From NCBI GenBank assembly GCA_964493075.1, contig CAZBNU010000040.1:1-25900 (forward strand): DNA of 25,900 nt, read 5' to 3'. This DNA comes from SLFT01 sp964493075. Lineage in GTDB: Bacteria; Hydrogenedentota; Hydrogenedentia; Hydrogenedentales; CAITNO01. Positions 23,826 through 25,900 of the stretch are shown here, one piece after another (the stretch's first letter is position 1; each line of letters begins with the position of its first letter). The translations under genes were made by a program, and so were the position numbers. Under the pieces are notes generated by a model that worked only from the letters and a program-made list of their open reading frames with translations, was not told where the DNA came from and did no database searches.

Positions 23826-24929
23826 ATGGCGCGTGTAGAACTAAAAGAGTTGTGCAAAGTTTACCCGGGTAATGTAGTGGCGGTGCAGAATGCCAATCTA
23901 GTGGTAAATGACAAGGAATTTGTCGTGTTGGTGGGCCCCTCCGGATGCGGTAAATCAACCACCTTGCGTATGATAGCCGGGCTTGAAGAAATATCAAGCG
24001 GCACCATTCATATTGGCGATACGCTTGTTAATGACGTGCCTCCGAAAAACCGTGATATTGCCATGGTGTTTCAAAATTATGCTTTGTATCCCCACATGAC
24101 GGTATACAAGAACATGGCGTTCGGCTTGATTTTGCGCAAGTATCCTAAAAAGGAAATTGAGCGTCGTGTCCACGAGGCGGCGGAGATTCTGGGAATCACG
24201 GAATTGCTTGACCGCCGCCCCAAAGCACTTAGTGGGGGACAACGTCAGCGTGTGGCTGTAGGGCGTGCTATTGTGCGGCAACCCAAGGTATTTCTCTTTG
24301 ATGAGCCCCTTTCCAATTTGGATGCCAAACTGCGCGTGCAGATGCGTGCTGAAATTTCCAAATTGCATACCCGACTGCAATCCACCATGATCTATGTAAC
24401 CCACGATCAGGTGGAAGCAATGACCATGGGCGACCGGATAGTGGTGATGCTTGACGGTGTGATACAGCAGGTGGCGGCGCCCCTTGAGTTGTATCATCAC
24501 CCTGTGAACCGATTCGTTGCTGGATTTATTGGAAGCCCTCCCATGAACATGATCGAGGGTAAACTAATTGCGGACAACGGCTTGTTCTTCGTTGACCGCG
24601 AGGCAGCAGTAAAATTGCGGGTTCCGACGCGACGCGAGGATGCACTGAAACATTATGTGGATAAGCCGATTACTATGGGCGTGCGTCCTGAGAATTTGCT
24701 GGAGAATGCGGAACAACAGGAAACGCCCGGGGCGAGCATTACCGCCATGATTGAAGTGGTGGAGCCTATGGGTTCGGAAATCAATTTGTACCTGAGTATT
24801 GGCGGTCAATCATTGACAGCTCGCATACACACTGACACCGAACCGGAAGTATTAAAACCCCATGTCCTTGATGTAGACATGGAGGCCACCCATTTCTTCG
24901 ATGTGGATACCGAAAAGACCATTTACTGA
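23826..24929 (+). CDS. ABC transporter ATP-binding protein, MalK/UgpC/MsmK type
   Basis: 367 aa from the ATG at 23826 (GGAGG 4 nt upstream); the GTG at 23808 is less likely. The nucleotide-binding domain has Walker A GPSGCGKST (37-45), Q-loop Gln83, signature LSGGQRQRV (135-143), Walker B VFLFDE (155-160) and switch His193 (THDQVEAM). The C-terminal third (about 235-367) is the regulatory OB/TOBE region (IGSPPMNM, ITMGVRPENL), as in MalK and UgpC. These ATPases drive carbohydrate importers with two permeases and a binding protein; none is adjacent, and the gene has its own promoter. It may be a shared ATPase serving several importers, as MsmK does. It is unlikely to serve the RbsC-like permease. 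Confidence 0.95.
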   Translation: MARVELKELCKVYPGNVVAVQNANLVVNDKEFVVLVGPSGCGKSTTLRMIAGLEEISSGTIHIGDTLVNDVPPKNRDIAMVFQNYALYPHMTVYKNMAFGLILRKYPKKEIERRVHEAAEILGITELLDRRPKALSGGQRQRVAVGRAIVRQPKVFLFDEPLSNLDAKLRVQMRAEISKLHTRLQSTMIYVTHDQVEAMTMGDRIVVMLDGVIQQVAAPLELYHHPVNRFVAGFIGSPPMNMIEGKLIADNGLFFVDREAAVKLRVPTRREDALKHYVDKPITMGVRPENLLENAEQQETPGASITAMIEVVEPMGSEINLYLSIGGQSLTARIHTDTEPEVLKPHVLDVDMEATHFFDVDTEKTIY

Positions 24930-24991
24930 TGGTATAAAAATACGGAGGCCACAATCTTTTTGAAGAAGTGCCAGCCGTAATTTGTTTGGGT

Positions 24992-25534
24992 TTAGAATGC
25001 GTATCCTATACCAAGGGATAAGACGTTTACACCTGAATTGTCGTCAGCTAGACCGGCATTGGAGATATGCTCCCAGCGTAGCACACTGTGCCAGCCAGCT
25101 TTACACTTATAGCCAACACCAAGGCCAGTAAGAAAATTTATGTTTGAACTGTTGTCGGCAAACCGATGTTTATGGGCAAGTGCGTGGACGTTTGCTTCGG
25201 CAAACCAGCCGCGATACTCATCGGCCACAGAATAAAGACGCAAGCCCAGTCCAGCACCGCCGCCCCAAACTGTATCTTCGCCGCGTTCGTCTTGTTCGTA
25301 AACAAACAAGGGAAGAGCGCGCAAACCAAGTGAGAGATGACTTGCAAAGGGCACCTCGTATTCAACCATTGCCTTCAGCATATAGTCGCCAGATCTGTCC
25401 GAACTGCCGGAATCAATCCCAGCAGCACCAGATAACTCCAACTGCCATCGGCCATCACGCCATTGTAATTCTGCCGCTGCAGGAATAGATGCCAACACAA
25501 AGCCACAGAGAATCAAAATACAGATTCTGCTCAT
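24992..25534 (-). CDS. pagL: PagL-like lipid A 3-O-deacylase / acyloxyacyl hydrolase family protein
   Basis: 180 aa from the ATG at 25534. The signal peptide (about 1-21, ending PAAA) leads to an outer-membrane beta-barrel of alternating hydrophobic strands ending in Phe (LSLGIGYAF). The PagL active-site motif HISNAG is present at 156-161 (His156, Ser158), followed by an N-S-G-V-N segment. PagL removes the 3-O acyl chain of lipid A in the outer membrane and thereby changes host or environmental recognition and envelope stability. The third catalytic residue, a Glu, cannot be placed with certainty. A near-consensus promoter lies at 25644-25672. It converges with the ABC ATPase gene across 62 nt. 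Confidence 0.85.
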   Translation of the reverse strand: MSRICILILCGFVLASIPAAAELQWRDGRWQLELSGAAGIDSGSSDRSGDYMLKAMVEYEVPFASHLSLGLRALPLFVYEQDERGEDTVWGGGAGLGLRLYSVADEYRGWFAEANVHALAHKHRFADNSSNINFLTGLGVGYKCKAGWHSVLRWEHISNAGLADDNSGVNVLSLGIGYAF

Positions 25535-25643
25535 TTTTACCACTCTTTCCTTGTATACGCGAACTGATTCGCAGTGCCGAAAACTATTGACTAACACATT
25601 GCTACCGCATAAGTGTTCTCGGAAACAGAATTAATCACGCGAA

Positions 25644-25672
25644 ATTATATCACTGTTATATCATAATTGCAA
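25644..25672 (-). promoter_or_regulatory. Near-consensus sigma70 promoter of the pagL-like gene
   Basis: On the minus strand TTGCAA (25672-25667), 17 nt, TATAAT (25649-25644). The -10 is a perfect match and the spacing is ideal. Leader about 100 nt before the ATG at 25534. Confidence 0.65.
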
Positions 25673-25900
25673 AAGATGTTCCTATGGGAATTATCATAAA
25701 CATAATTTCTGTCAATAATATACTTGGATGCATACCTGTATTGCAATGAGCAAATGTGATAAACTAGGCAAGTGTTCTACTTTTCGGGGGTATTGCCGTT
25801 TTTGAAACTCGTGGAACATTTAACCCGTCATAAATGTATGATAGGTGGAGCTTATCATTCCGATAATTACGAAGGAATTCTTTGGTATTTAAAAAAGTCT
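25673..25900. other. AT-rich right-edge intergenic region
   Basis: Together with the pagL leader this makes about 366 nt without a supported gene. It contains an inverted repeat ATGATA (25838-25843) / TATCAT (25853-25858). A TTG at 25882 preceded by GAAGGA could start a plus-strand gene beyond the window, but only six codons are visible. Nothing else is recognised. Confidence 0.4.

Noticed and set aside
23826..24929. ATPase subunit for the RbsC-like permease
   Set aside because: Ribose-type permeases use double-domain RbsA ATPases; this is a single-domain MalK/UgpC type with a TOBE region and a separate promoter.
25882..25900. Start of a plus-strand gene at the right edge (TTG after GAAGGA)
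   Set aside because: Only six codons are visible; too little to call.

Overview
The window (25.9 kb, moderate GC by eye) comes from a Gram-negative (diderm) bacterium. The evidence is several lipoprotein signal peptides with clear lipoboxes, two ABC-type transport modules, a PagL-like outer-membrane lipid A deacylase and general-secretion-type pseudopilins. The mix of a DUF1080 lipoprotein, a family-10 pectate lyase, a membrane sulfatase-superfamily protein and secreted alpha/beta hydrolases suggests a polysaccharide-degrading member of the PVC or Hydrogenedentota type. That placement is an inference; no rRNA or other taxonomic marker is present. No tRNA, rRNA, CRISPR array, insertion sequence or phage gene was recognised.

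Left part (minus strand, 4204 to 85): a tight operon of three minor pseudopilins (GspI-, GspJ- and GspK-like), a GspF/PilC inner-membrane platform protein, and a DEDD-type 3'-5' exonuclease whose N-terminal half looks like a worn-out N6-adenine methyltransferase domain. Divergent to it (4458 to 7702, plus strand) is an envelope-protease operon: a HtrA/Deg lipoprotein with an intact triad and two PDZ domains, an overlapping paralogue that has lost the catalytic Asp and Ser, and a small lipoprotein interrupted by a 100-N assembly gap.

Middle part (minus strand, 14729 to 7717): pectate lyase and truA overlap. They are followed by a REC-PAS-GGDEF protein with its own promoter and a degenerate receiver domain, then a radical SAM/SPASM-type protein, then a five-helix membrane protein with a sulfatase/LtaS-like catalytic domain of altered active site. 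Divergent from the pectate lyase (plus strand, 14935 to 18784) is an operon of a TIM-barrel-like plus DUF1080 lipoprotein, a secreted serine hydrolase and mutY. A 16-bp perfect palindrome lies in the shared intergenic region over the predicted pectate lyase promoter, which suggests regulated carbohydrate use.

Right part: an SCP2-domain protein and an alpha/beta-hydrolase lipoprotein without its nucleophile serine (minus strand), with a terminator-like hairpin inside the first codons of the latter. Then on the plus strand come a zinc-ribbon protein, a ribose-type binding protein and permease with no ATPase beside them, a DUF89 phosphatase, and a separately promoted MalK/UgpC-type ATPase without permeases. 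A pagL-like gene on the minus strand has a near-consensus sigma70 promoter.

No single new system is proven. The best candidates are the active/dead HtrA pair, the methyltransferase-like/exonuclease fusion in a pseudopilin operon, the radical SAM plus altered sulfatase-like pair, and the attenuator-like hairpin in the hydrolase start.
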